Below are positions 1 through 7,292 of a DNA stretch of 14,823 nucleotides, piece by piece. Position 1 is the stretch's first letter. Each line of letters begins with the position of its first letter. The notes beneath the pieces were generated by a model. That model made no database searches. It saw only the letters and a list, made by a program, of their open reading frames with translations, and was not told where the DNA came from. The position numbers and the translations under genes were made by a program. This stretch comes from Proteobacteria bacterium UBA6729 (GTDB lineage: Bacteria > Pseudomonadota > Gammaproteobacteria > Porifericomitales > Porifericomitaceae): NCBI GenBank assembly GCA_002454015.1, contig DKIB01000042.1, forward strand, positions 1 to 14,823, written 5' to 3'.

Positions 1-1688
1 ACCTTGGGACTGGAGATGTTCTCACCACGACCCTCCGTCAGCAGGGCCTCCAGTTCCAGCTGCAACAGCCAGCTGCCCAGCTGCCCCATTGCTATCCCGA
101 AGGCAGCACCGGGCAGAGCCCCTGAAGACACCGGCAGGCTGATAAGATAATTTTCTGCCTCTCCAGTACAAAATCCTGTACATATGGGCACTGGTTCACC
201 TTCCTCATCCGGGACAGCGTACACAACCGTGCCTTGTTTGTGTCCACCAATCGTGACAAACTCCCCCTCACCCAGTGCAGTGTCCCTGCTATAGCCGAAA
301 TTGACACCTATCTGCCGACTGAAGGCATCATCCACGGTGACGATGCGTGACTCGATCAACACCTGCTCAACCGGGATATCCAGGCGATCAATCAATCGCC
401 GCACATCCTCCAGGCTGTCGCTCACATCCTGCACAATCAGGATATTGGTACGCTCATCCACGGTAACCTTGCCGCGCTCGGAGAGCAGACTGCTGGATTC
501 ATCCTGAATCAGACCTGCAAGATCTCCGGCCCGGGCATAGTTGACCTGTATGTACTGGGTCTGTAACGGTTCCAGCTCCCTGATCTGCTGTTGTGATTCC
601 AGTTGCTGACGCTCACGAGCAGCCAGCTCCTCTACGGGTGCCACCAACAGCACATTGCCTTCCACCTTCTTGCCCAGTCCTCTGTTGCTGAGGATAATAT
701 CCAGGGCCTGATCCCAGGGCACATTCTTCAATCTGAGGGTTACCCGGCCACCCACCGTATCCCCCACGATCAGATTCTGGTCGGTAAATTCGGCCAACAA
801 CTGCAGCACTGCACGCACCTCTATATCCTGAAAATTCAGGGACAGCTTTTCACCCACATACTTGAAGCGAGCCTTTTCAAGTTGCTCTTTTTCATCCCGG
901 GTTAATGGCTGCACCTCGATGGTGAGATCCAGGTCCGTCTGATAGGCCAGATAGTCGTATTTGTCATCATTCATGGTAATGATCATGTTCACCCCATTGC
1001 CTGCACCCCTGGTATCGATCTCCTTGACCGGGGTCGCAAAGTCGATCACATTCAGGCGACGGTCCAGCTGCGCTGGCAACGCCAGCCCGGGGAAAAACAC
1101 CCGCAATTGAAGACCGCGCTGTTCGATGTTCATCTGCGAGCCGGATGAGGACAAATTGACCTTGATCATGCCCTGCCCGGACTCCCCACGATGAAAATCC
1201 ACGGCGCTGATGTGCGGCCTGTCGTCGGTGTCAGTGGACGTCACTGCAACGGGGGATGTTGCATCCACAAAACTGTTGCCCTGCTCGCCGAGCACCAGCA
1301 ACAGGGTGCTGCCACGCAGCTCCATGCGATAAGGCATCATGCGCAACAGGTTGACCACCAGACGGGTACGCTGCCCGGTCTCCACTACGGAGGCCTTCTG
1401 CACTGCACCCACACCGATGTCCAGAACCTTGTCCTGCAGATTTAACGATACGTTCTCAAAATCCAGGGCGATACGCGCCGGGTTGTTGATGACAAAACTC
1501 CCGGGTTCCCGCTGCAATGGAGCAGAAAAGCCCAGCCGCAACTGAATGCGATTGCCCGGCAACGAGGCATAGCTCAGGTCATCCAGGGTTTGCGCTACCG
1601 CGCAGGCAGGCAATGCAAATCCGGTTAATAGCATCAGGCAGGCCAGGATTCGTCCGGTCTGGTGTTGCTGATTATGTGCTGTGTACAT
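1..1688 (-). CDS. pilQ: Type IV pilus secretin PilQ (3' end cut by window edge)
   Basis: Outer-membrane secretin through which the type IV pilus leaves the cell. The minus-strand frame is open from an ATG at 1686-1688 to the left edge, about 562 codons, with no stop seen. An AGGGGGG ribosome binding site lies about 6 bases upstream. Residues 1-33 form a signal peptide with a likely cut after AVA. Two AMIN-like beta domains follow (about 38-135 and 158-260), which in the family bind peptidoglycan. An N0 domain (about 276-350, containing KLSLNFQDIEVRAVLQLLAE) and an N1 domain (about 372-440) come next. The secretin barrel starts near 445 (IESRIVTVDDAFSRQIGVNF) and is cut at EGRGENISSPK. Last gene of the pilMNOPQ operon in this window, 25 bases after pilP. 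Odd point: an ICTGFC cysteine pair in a barrel-domain loop. The identification is firm; only the C-terminal part is missing. Confidence 0.96.
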   Translation of the reverse strand, partial: MYTAHNQQHQTGRILACLMLLTGFALPACAVAQTLDDLSYASLPGNRIQLRLGFSAPLQREPGSFVINNPARIALDFENVSLNLQDKVLDIGVGAVQKASVVETGQRTRLVVNLLRMMPYRMELRGSTLLLVLGEQGNSFVDATSPVAVTSTDTDDRPHISAVDFHRGESGQGMIKVNLSSSGSQMNIEQRGLQLRVFFPGLALPAQLDRRLNVIDFATPVKEIDTRGAGNGVNMIITMNDDKYDYLAYQTDLDLTIEVQPLTRDEKEQLEKARFKYVGEKLSLNFQDIEVRAVLQLLAEFTDQNLIVGDTVGGRVTLRLKNVPWDQALDIILSNRGLGKKVEGNVLLVAPVEELAARERQQLESQQQIRELEPLQTQYIQVNYARAGDLAGLIQDESSSLLSERGKVTVDERTNILIVQDVSDSLEDVRRLIDRLDIPVEQVLIESRIVTVDDAFSRQIGVNFGYSRDTALGEGEFVTIGGHKQGTVVYAVPDEEGEPVPICTGFCTGEAENYLISLPVSSGALPGAAFGIAMGQLGSWLLQLELEALLTEGRGENISSPK

Positions 1689-1713
1689 CAATTTCCCCCC
1701 TGTTGAATCAACA

Positions 1714-2271
1714 TCATTCTTCCGGCAACCGCAGGGAAGCTACCCGTTCATCCCAGCGCCCCCGGGAATCCTGTACCAATTCCCTGAGCTCGATCGCATC
1801 TGCAGTGATGCGCACGATCTTGCCGACATTACGGCCCGCATAGTTGCCGACCTTCACCTTGTGTATAACGCTATCCGGGTCAACCACCAACCCCCAGAGT
1901 GTGCCACCAAATTCCAGAGAACCCGCCATCCGCAAGGTGTCCAGCTCGTACTCCTCCAGATCCTGCCGGTTACGATGTACTATCTCCTGCTCCCATTCAG
2001 GGCTGAGCCCCTGTTCGCTTCCCAGTTTCTCTATCGCCTCCTCTTCGAAAAACAACACAAAGGGATCCTTGGCGTTGGCGCTGCCTGATTGATATATATA
2101 CACCTGGGTCTGTTTGAACTCGGGAATCGGCCTCACGCCCTTGCCTGGACGTTGCAGTACCTCACTCACATAGGATCCAAGGTCATCGGCTCTACCCGTA
2201 AACAGGAGCTGGCATCCCGACAATACCACAACCGCCAGAGCAACCACCAAACATTGGTGCAGCAGCCTCAC
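1714..2271 (-). CDS. pilP: Type IV pilus lipoprotein PilP
   Basis: Inner-membrane lipoprotein that links the PilN-PilO pair to the PilQ secretin across the periplasm. 185 residues, normal for the family. The N-terminus is a lipoprotein signal: a hydrophobic run at 8-17 followed by the lipobox LSGC with Cys20 as the lipidation site. The middle is probably flexible, and the C-terminal beta domain (about 110-180: LRMAGSLEFGGTLWGLVVD, then VGNYAGRNVGKIVRI) is the conserved PilP fold. The start is GTG; its GTGA overlaps the TGA stop of pilO by four bases, so translation is probably coupled. GAGGAG lies eight bases before the start, within the end of pilO. Confidence 0.95.
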   Translation of the reverse strand: MRLLHQCLVVALAVVVLSGCQLLFTGRADDLGSYVSEVLQRPGKGVRPIPEFKQTQVYIYQSGSANAKDPFVLFFEEEAIEKLGSEQGLSPEWEQEIVHRNRQDLEEYELDTLRMAGSLEFGGTLWGLVVDPDSVIHKVKVGNYAGRNVGKIVRITADAIELRELVQDSRGRWDERVASLRLPEE

Positions 2272-2861
2272 CCGTCTGTCTCCTCTTCTTCAATGATGGC
2301 CCGGTAGGTTTTGGCGATCAGCACCATACTGTATTTGGCATCGCCACCACTGACAATCTTGATATCATGGGTGGTAACGATACGTGGCAACGATGATATG
2401 CCGCTGATAAAGTCCCCAAACTGGTGGTAGCTGCCCAACACCTCTATCTGTATGGGCAGCTCGGCGTAAAACTCTGATTCACTGATCGACCCGGGCTTGA
2501 ACAGTTTGAATTCCAGACCGGCAGTCAACCCTTTCTGGGAGATATCGATCAACAGACTCTCTATCTCTGCCTTGTCGGGCAATTGCTTCAGCAAGTCACC
2601 GAAGGATTCCTCAATCTGTGCCAGCTGCTCCTTCAACAGGGGCAGATTTGCAGCCTCGGTCTGCTTCAGTTCAAATGACTGCTTCAGTTCTATCTCCTGC
2701 TTGCGCACTGTTGCCAATTCATCACGCTTGCCCTGCACGGCAAAGTACCAGAATGCAACCAGTACAACTGCAAGCAAAACAACACAGCATGCCAGCTTGA
2801 CCGGCAGTGGCCAGGTGCCATAACTGGTGGGGTCCAGATTCGAAAGTTCATTCAGTGTCAT
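2268..2861 (-). CDS. pilO: Type IV pilus inner-membrane protein PilO
   Basis: Bitopic inner-membrane protein that dimerises with PilN and binds PilP in the pilus alignment complex. 197 residues: a short cytoplasmic tail, one membrane helix at about 21-42 (starting VKLACCVVLL), a charged coiled coil at about 45-108 (rich in Glu, Lys and Gln), then a periplasmic ferredoxin-like domain ending in a Glu-rich tail. ATG start, 14 bases after the pilN stop, with a GGGGGTG ribosome binding site in that gap. The stop overlaps the pilP start. Confidence 0.95.
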   Translation of the reverse strand: MTLNELSNLDPTSYGTWPLPVKLACCVVLLAVVLVAFWYFAVQGKRDELATVRKQEIELKQSFELKQTEAANLPLLKEQLAQIEESFGDLLKQLPDKAEIESLLIDISQKGLTAGLEFKLFKPGSISESEFYAELPIQIEVLGSYHQFGDFISGISSLPRIVTTHDIKIVSGGDAKYSMVLIAKTYRAIIEEEETDG

Positions 2862-2875
2862 GATTTCAGCACCCC

Positions 2876-3451
2876 CTAGAGTGCACCGTCTTCCAGCCTG
2901 GACTCCACCTGCTTGACCTGTACATTGAAGTCCAGCAGCTGTGCCCCACCCTTGCCCTCGGTCTTGGTGCTGGCCTTAATCACCTTCAGGCTTGGCTCCT
3001 GCATCCAGTCGGATGCATCCAGATTACGCATGAGCGCAGAGACCCTGGCATTGGACTGTGCCACTCCCTCCAGTTCTATTGCGCTACCCTTCAGTCCCAG
3101 TTTTACCAGACTCAATCCCTCGGGTACAGCCTTGACCAGTTCATCAAACAGCCGCACATTTGTTGGTCGCCGGGTTTGCAGACCTTCTATGGCCCTGATG
3201 CGGGCCAGAAATTCTTCCTTCTTTTTGCGCAACAACCGGATCTCTTCAATCTTCTTGTCCAGTTTGGCAATCTCGATTTCCAGATAACTGTTACGAGCCT
3301 TCTGCTGGTTGATAACCTGCACAAAGCCAAACAGCACCAACACCCCGATCAATGTGCCGGCAGCCGCCGCCACGCCGAGCATGATCATGAATTCCTGCTT
3401 TTGCTGGCGGCGCAGTTCAGCGCGCCATGGCAACAGATTAATGCGTGGCAT
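2876..3451 (-). CDS. pilN: Type IV pilus inner-membrane protein PilN
   Basis: Inner-membrane partner of PilO that couples the cytoplasmic PilM to the periplasmic part of the machine. 191 residues. Residues 4-10 are INLLPWR, the conserved cytoplasmic motif of the family that docks into PilM. A membrane helix spans about 22-46, followed by a coiled coil (about 50-95) and a periplasmic ferredoxin-like domain. Its ATG shares one base with the TGA stop of pilM (TGATG), and GGAG lies nine bases upstream, inside pilM. This indicates coupled translation and fits the physical PilM-PilN pairing. Confidence 0.96.
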   Translation of the reverse strand: MPRINLLPWRAELRRQQKQEFMIMLGVAAAAGTLIGVLVLFGFVQVINQQKARNSYLEIEIAKLDKKIEEIRLLRKKKEEFLARIRAIEGLQTRRPTNVRLFDELVKAVPEGLSLVKLGLKGSAIELEGVAQSNARVSALMRNLDASDWMQEPSLKVIKASTKTEGKGGAQLLDFNVQVKQVESRLEDGAL

Positions 3452-4530
3452 CAGTCAAAACTCCGGAGCGCCAACCCGCAGCACACCATCAATGCAGGCG
3501 CATCGTTCTGCAACTGCTGCGCCGAAACACGTGACGCGGTGCTCATCCTGGCAAAGGGATTGGCCATCGCCGCAGGCACCGACAATTGACTCTCAACCAG
3601 TTCACTCAATCCAGGAATGGCCGCCGAGCCCCCTGCCAGCAACAAATAATCCACGCTGGTAATGTTGCTGGAGGAATAGAAAAATTGCAATGCCCGGCTG
3701 AGCTGCTGGCTGATGGCATGCATGAAAGGCTCCAGTACATCACCCGCATAGTTCTCCGGCAGGCCGCCATCCCGTTTTGCCATATCAGCCTCTTCATAGG
3801 ACAGGCCAAAGGTCTGCTGGATGCGTTCAGTCAACTGACTGCCCCCAAAGGCCTCCTCCCGGGAATAAACCGTGTTCATATTCTGTAACACACTGAAGAC
3901 GGTCACCGCACTGCCGATATCAGCAATCGCAACCACTTGTCCTTCCCCTCCCTGCTCCAGCTCTGCCTCACCATATTCCTCTTCCATCATCATGGCAACA
4001 ACATTTTCCAGCGCGAAGGATTCCACGTCAATGATCTTTGGAATCAAACCGGCGAATTCCAGTGCCTCCTCACGACTCTCCAGATTGTCCAGTCGGGAGG
4101 CTGCTATCAACACATCCAGCTGCTCCGGGTCGTTGGCGGACGGCCCCTGCACCTCAAAGTCCAACGCCACCTCCTCAAGAGGAAATGGAATATGCTGGTC
4201 AGCCTGTTGCTCAACCATGGCCTCCAGATCCTGCTCACTCAGGGTGGCAGGCACCTGCAGTATACGTGTAATCACCGGTGCCCCGGATACCGCCACCGCT
4301 ACGTGCTTGAGCCGGGACCCGGACTTGCGTACCGCCTTGCTGATGGCCTCGCCCACTGCCTCGGTATTGGTGATATTGCTCTCTGAATAGGAATCCTGGG
4401 GCATTGGCGCAGAGCCATAGGCCTCCACCCGGAAGGCATCGCCGCGTACCCCGAGCTCCAGCACCTTGATCAAGCTGCCGCTGATATCGATACCCATAAC
4501 CGGCACGGTTGCCTTGGAAAAGAGACCCAT
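3451..4530 (-). CDS. pilM: Type IV pilus assembly ATPase-like protein PilM
   Basis: Cytoplasmic actin-like (FtsA/MreB fold) protein that binds the INLLPWR tail of PilN and connects the pilus motor to the alignment complex. 359 residues from MGLFSKATVPVMGIDISGS. Nucleotide-binding signatures are visible: VMGIDISGSLIKVLEL (phosphate 1, about 11-26), ADIGSAVTVFSVL (phosphate 2) and LLLAGGSAAIPGL (adenosine motif). The frame stays open to a TTG at 4638, but the extra 36 residues lack family character and no ribosome binding site precedes them, so I use the ATG at 4528-4530. That ATG has only a weak GGTGG upstream, inside a hairpin (see the separate entry). First gene of the operon. Confidence 0.95.
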   Translation of the reverse strand: MGLFSKATVPVMGIDISGSLIKVLELGVRGDAFRVEAYGSAPMPQDSYSESNITNTEAVGEAISKAVRKSGSRLKHVAVAVSGAPVITRILQVPATLSEQDLEAMVEQQADQHIPFPLEEVALDFEVQGPSANDPEQLDVLIAASRLDNLESREEALEFAGLIPKIIDVESFALENVVAMMMEEEYGEAELEQGGEGQVVAIADIGSAVTVFSVLQNMNTVYSREEAFGGSQLTERIQQTFGLSYEEADMAKRDGGLPENYAGDVLEPFMHAISQQLSRALQFFYSSSNITSVDYLLLAGGSAAIPGLSELVESQLSVPAAMANPFARMSTASRVSAQQLQNDAPALMVCCGLALRSFD

Positions 4531-4555
4531 CAGCGCACCACCAACGCTGTGGTGC
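4531..4555 (-). promoter_or_regulatory. Hairpin over the pilM ribosome binding site
   Basis: A perfect 7-bp stem (GCACCAC at 4535-4541 with GTGGTGC at 4549-4555) and a 7-base loop end five bases before the pilM ATG. On the pilM mRNA the 3' arm reads GTGGTGC and contains the only Shine-Dalgarno-like GGTGG. Translation start may therefore be limited by this structure. That is inferred from pairing alone. Confidence 0.45.
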
Positions 4556-4688
4556 CGCGACGCAGCATTCGCGTCCGCGCCGGGCTCCGGGGTCGTGCCG
4601 CAAGGAATGATGTATACATAAATTCCAGTTCTCCACAAGTCCGACTGAAGATTACCTGGGGTAAATCTCCAGCGGGATTAGTATCTTA

Positions 4689-4724
4689 CCACACAAATTT
4701 AATTTCAAATGTTAGATATGTCAA
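4689..4724 (-). promoter_or_regulatory. Sigma70-type promoter of the pilMNOPQ operon
   Basis: On the minus strand a perfect -35 box TTGACA (4719-4724) is followed after 17 bases by TAAATT (4696-4701) as -10. An overlapping alternative is TTGAAA, then 17 bases, then GATACT. Transcription from near 4689 gives a leader of about 160 bases before the pilM ATG. The leader also holds an imperfect hairpin at 4649-4668 (AGATTACC with GGTAAATCT, one bulged base) and the hairpin over the start site. Confidence 0.6.
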
Positions 4725-4752
4725 CCACAATTTGCACCCCAGCGCCCGGCAG

Positions 4753-4787
4753 CCCCCCCCCGGAACCGGGGTTTCTGCAAAAAAAAA
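4753..4787. repeat. C9 and A9 homopolymer runs in the pilM/mrcA intergenic region
   Basis: Nine C at 4753-4761 run into the inverted repeat CCCCGG-AA-CCGGGG (4758-4771), and nine A occupy 4779-4787. Both lie between the divergent promoters, upstream of the mrcA -10 candidate. Such runs are prone to slippage, and the A-run could act as an UP-like or bent element. No gene lies in 4531-4826; apart from the listed sites I see nothing else there. Confidence 0.7.
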
Positions 4788-4807
4788 TTATTGTTTTCAT
4801 GGAGTTA

Positions 4808-4823
4808 TGTTAGAATCATCGGT
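4808..4823 (+). promoter_or_regulatory. Possible extended -10 promoter of mrcA
   Basis: TGT precedes TAGAAT at 4811-4816, giving an extended -10 with one mismatch to TATAAT. No good -35 box sits 17 bases upstream, as is common for extended -10 promoters, but the A9 run lies about 30 bases upstream. The predicted start near 4823 would leave only a few bases before the mrcA ATG, giving an almost leaderless mRNA. This agrees with the lack of a Shine-Dalgarno sequence there. Tentative. Confidence 0.3.
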
Positions 4824-4826
4824 ACC

Positions 4827-7238
4827 ATGGAGGTGACCAGAATACTCAGATTTTTGCTCGACCTGACCCTCTATGCCCTGTTTGGGGGGGCATTATTGGT
4901 ACTTGTGGCCGCGCTGTACCTGCTGCCCAGCCTGCCTGACGCCAGGCGGATAGAGGATGTGCGCCTGCAGGAACCGCTGCGCATTTACTCTGCAGACCAA
5001 CGCCTGATCGGGGAGTTTGGCAAGGAACGGCGCCAGCCGACGGGACTGGAGAAATTGCCGGATTTGTATATCAAGGCAGTGCTGGCCGCCGAGGATGACC
5101 GTTTTTTTCGCCATCCGGGCGTAGACCTGAAGGGGCTGTTGCGCGCCACACTCAATGCCCTGACTACCGGGCGTATCACGCAGGGCGGCAGCACCATCAC
5201 CATGCAATTGGCCCGCAACCTGTTCCTGAGCCCGGAGAAAACCCTGCGACGCAAGTTTGCAGAGATCATCCTGGCCCTGAAGATCGAGCGGGAATTCAGC
5301 AAGAACCGGATCATGGAGTTGTATGTAAACAAGATTTACTTTGGTAATCGTGCCTACGGGATCAATGCCGCGGCGGAGATCTACTATGGCAGGCATCCCA
5401 CTGAGCTGAACCTCGCGCAAATGGCCATGCTGGCCGGCATCCCGCAACTGCCATCGGTCAACAATCCGGTGCATAATATACAACGGGCAGAACGACGTCG
5501 CAAGTATGTACTGAACCGCATGTTGACACTGGAATACATTGATCAACAGCAATATCAGGATGCCATTGCATTCAAGGATACCGCTGGACTGCACGGACGG
5601 GAACCGGTAGTAGAGGCCTCGTATGTCGCCGAGATGGTGCGTCGTGAAATGCTGCAGCTCTACCCGGATGATACCCTGATCAATGGCTACCGGGTGTACA
5701 CCACGGTGCGGGATTTGCATCAGGAAGCCTCGCATCAGGCCCTGCAGAAGAATCTGCTGGATTACACTGTGCGCCACGGCTACCGCGGGCCGGAACAACA
5801 CCATCTACTGGCCCCGGGCAGTGGCCCCGAACAGTGGGAACAACTGCTTGCTGCAGAACAGGTATATGGCGGGTTGTACCCGGCACTGGTGTTGCAGGTC
5901 CACCGCCACTCTGCCGATATATACCTGTCCGGTATTGGCCGGATTACCCTGCCCTGGAAGGCATTGGCATGGGCACGCCCCTACATCAGTCAGAACCGCC
6001 AGGGACCCCCCCCACAATCCGCCCCGGATATCCTGTCGACGGGTGACCTGATACGCATCCGGGAAGATCTGCAGGGCGGCTGGCAACTCATGCAGCTGCC
6101 CAGGGTGCAGGGTTGTCTGGTAGCACTGGACCCGGCAGATGGTGCAATCCTGGCACTGGCCGGTGGTTTCGATTTCAGGCTGAGTCACTTCAACCGGGTT
6201 ACGCAGGCACAACGCCAACCCGGTTCCGGCTTTAAACCCTTTCTGTTTTCCGCTGCACTGGAGTTCGGCTATACGGCTGCTACCCTGCTCAACGATGCGC
6301 CGGAGGTATACCCGGGACTGGGGAAAAATGGCAGCGACTGGCGCCCCCGGAACTACAGCGGCAAACACTATGGACCGACCCGCCTGCGCGAGGCCCTGGT
6401 GCATTCCAGAAATCTGGCAGCGGTAAAACTGCTGGAGGGGGTGGGGCTACCGTCTACTCGCTCCTACATGCGCCGCTTTGGCTTTGATCCAGACCGCTTG
6501 CCGGACAATCTGTCCATGGCCCTGGGCAGCGGAGAGGTCACGCCACTGCAACTCGCACGGGCCTATGCCGTTTTTGCAAACGGTGGATATCTCGTAACAC
6601 CCTACCTGCTGGCCCGGGTTGAAGACCGCAATGGCAAGGTGCTGTACACGGCATCCCCAACCCGGGCCTGTACCCAGGGCAAATGCCCATCAGCTGCCAC
6701 AGGGGCAACAATCGGTTCCTCTCCGGCAGGGAAGCAACCATCCGGCATGGCACCACACTCCATCAGTGCACAAAATGCGTGGCTGATCAATTCCTTTACC
6801 CGTGATGTCATCCAGCGGGGCACCGGGCGCCGTGCCCGTAGCCTGGGTCGCCGGGACCTGTCGGGCAAAACCGGCACCACCAATGACCAGCGTGATGCCT
6901 GGTTTTCTGGTTATAACCATCAGTTAATCGCCGTCAGCTGGACCGGCTTTGATGATTCCCGGCCACTGGGACATCGTGAAACCGGTGCCAGAGCAGCGCT
7001 ACCCGCATGGATAGTCTTTATGGAGAAGACCCTGCACAACACCCCGGAAAGCACACAACCCCGCCCCTCCGGACTCATCAACGCCTATATAGACCCGGAT
7101 ACCGGTCGTCCCAGCAGTTCCTCCAGCGGGACTGAAATAGTCAGTGAGGTGTTCAGAACCAGGTATGCTCCCGTGGAGACCGACACTGGGAGCCCCGGCT
7201 CCGGGCACACCGATGACATTAATAAACAGCTGTTCTGA
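4827..7238 (+). CDS. mrcA: Penicillin-binding protein 1A (bifunctional peptidoglycan synthase)
   Basis: Class A PBP that polymerises lipid II into glycan strands and cross-links them in the periplasm. 803 residues from the ATG at 4827: one membrane anchor (about 12-33), then the glycosyltransferase domain with catalytic Glu89 in AAEDDRFF and the family motifs QGGSTITMQLARN, RKFAEIILALKIE and ELYVNKIYFGNRAYG. After an OB-like linker region comes the transpeptidase domain with SxxK (Ser467-GFK470), SxN (Ser527-R-Asn529) and KTG (681-683, in SGKTGTTND). All catalytic residues are present. An upstream in-frame TTG at 4791 would add 12 atypical residues and is not preferred. The place divergent from pilM is the usual one in gammaproteobacteria. 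A C8 run at 6006-6013 lies in the coding sequence (PPP). Confidence 0.96.
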   Translation: MEVTRILRFLLDLTLYALFGGALLVLVAALYLLPSLPDARRIEDVRLQEPLRIYSADQRLIGEFGKERRQPTGLEKLPDLYIKAVLAAEDDRFFRHPGVDLKGLLRATLNALTTGRITQGGSTITMQLARNLFLSPEKTLRRKFAEIILALKIEREFSKNRIMELYVNKIYFGNRAYGINAAAEIYYGRHPTELNLAQMAMLAGIPQLPSVNNPVHNIQRAERRRKYVLNRMLTLEYIDQQQYQDAIAFKDTAGLHGREPVVEASYVAEMVRREMLQLYPDDTLINGYRVYTTVRDLHQEASHQALQKNLLDYTVRHGYRGPEQHHLLAPGSGPEQWEQLLAAEQVYGGLYPALVLQVHRHSADIYLSGIGRITLPWKALAWARPYISQNRQGPPPQSAPDILSTGDLIRIREDLQGGWQLMQLPRVQGCLVALDPADGAILALAGGFDFRLSHFNRVTQAQRQPGSGFKPFLFSAALEFGYTAATLLNDAPEVYPGLGKNGSDWRPRNYSGKHYGPTRLREALVHSRNLAAVKLLEGVGLPSTRSYMRRFGFDPDRLPDNLSMALGSGEVTPLQLARAYAVFANGGYLVTPYLLARVEDRNGKVLYTASPTRACTQGKCPSAATGATIGSSPAGKQPSGMAPHSISAQNAWLINSFTRDVIQRGTGRRARSLGRRDLSGKTGTTNDQRDAWFSGYNHQLIAVSWTGFDDSRPLGHRETGARAALPAWIVFMEKTLHNTPESTQPRPSGLINAYIDPDTGRPSSSSSGTEIVSEVFRTRYAPVETDTGSPGSGHTDDINKQLF

Positions 7239-7292
7239 GCCCGGGCCGCTGAGGGGCGCCCCTGCCACGCCCCTGCCAACAGGGGGCCAGCC
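7239..7292 (+). promoter_or_regulatory. mrcA-priA gap: palindromes and a hairpin masking the priA ribosome binding site
   Basis: This 54-base gap holds GCCCGGGC (7239-7246), GGGGCGCCCC (7253-7262) and a hairpin of CCCCTG (7270-7275), CCAA loop and CAGGGG (7280-7285). The 3' arm contains the priA Shine-Dalgarno AGGGGG (7281-7286). A second copy of the anti-Shine-Dalgarno segment, GCCCCTGCCA, occurs at 7258-7267 and again at 7269-7278, so two alternative pairings are possible. No T-run follows, so it is not a classical intrinsic terminator. Confidence 0.5.

Noticed and set aside
4531..4638. 36-residue extension of PilM from a TTG
   Set aside because: PilM proteins begin just before the first phosphate motif, and the extension has no ribosome binding site and unrelated composition.
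4893..5804. 303-codon open frame antisense to mrcA, followed by another at 5805-6404
   Set aside because: Both are mirror frames of conserved PBP1a motifs with no family resemblance of their own.
7239..7285. Intrinsic terminator after mrcA
   Set aside because: The hairpins are GC-rich but no T-run follows any of them; a link to the priA start site explains one of them better.
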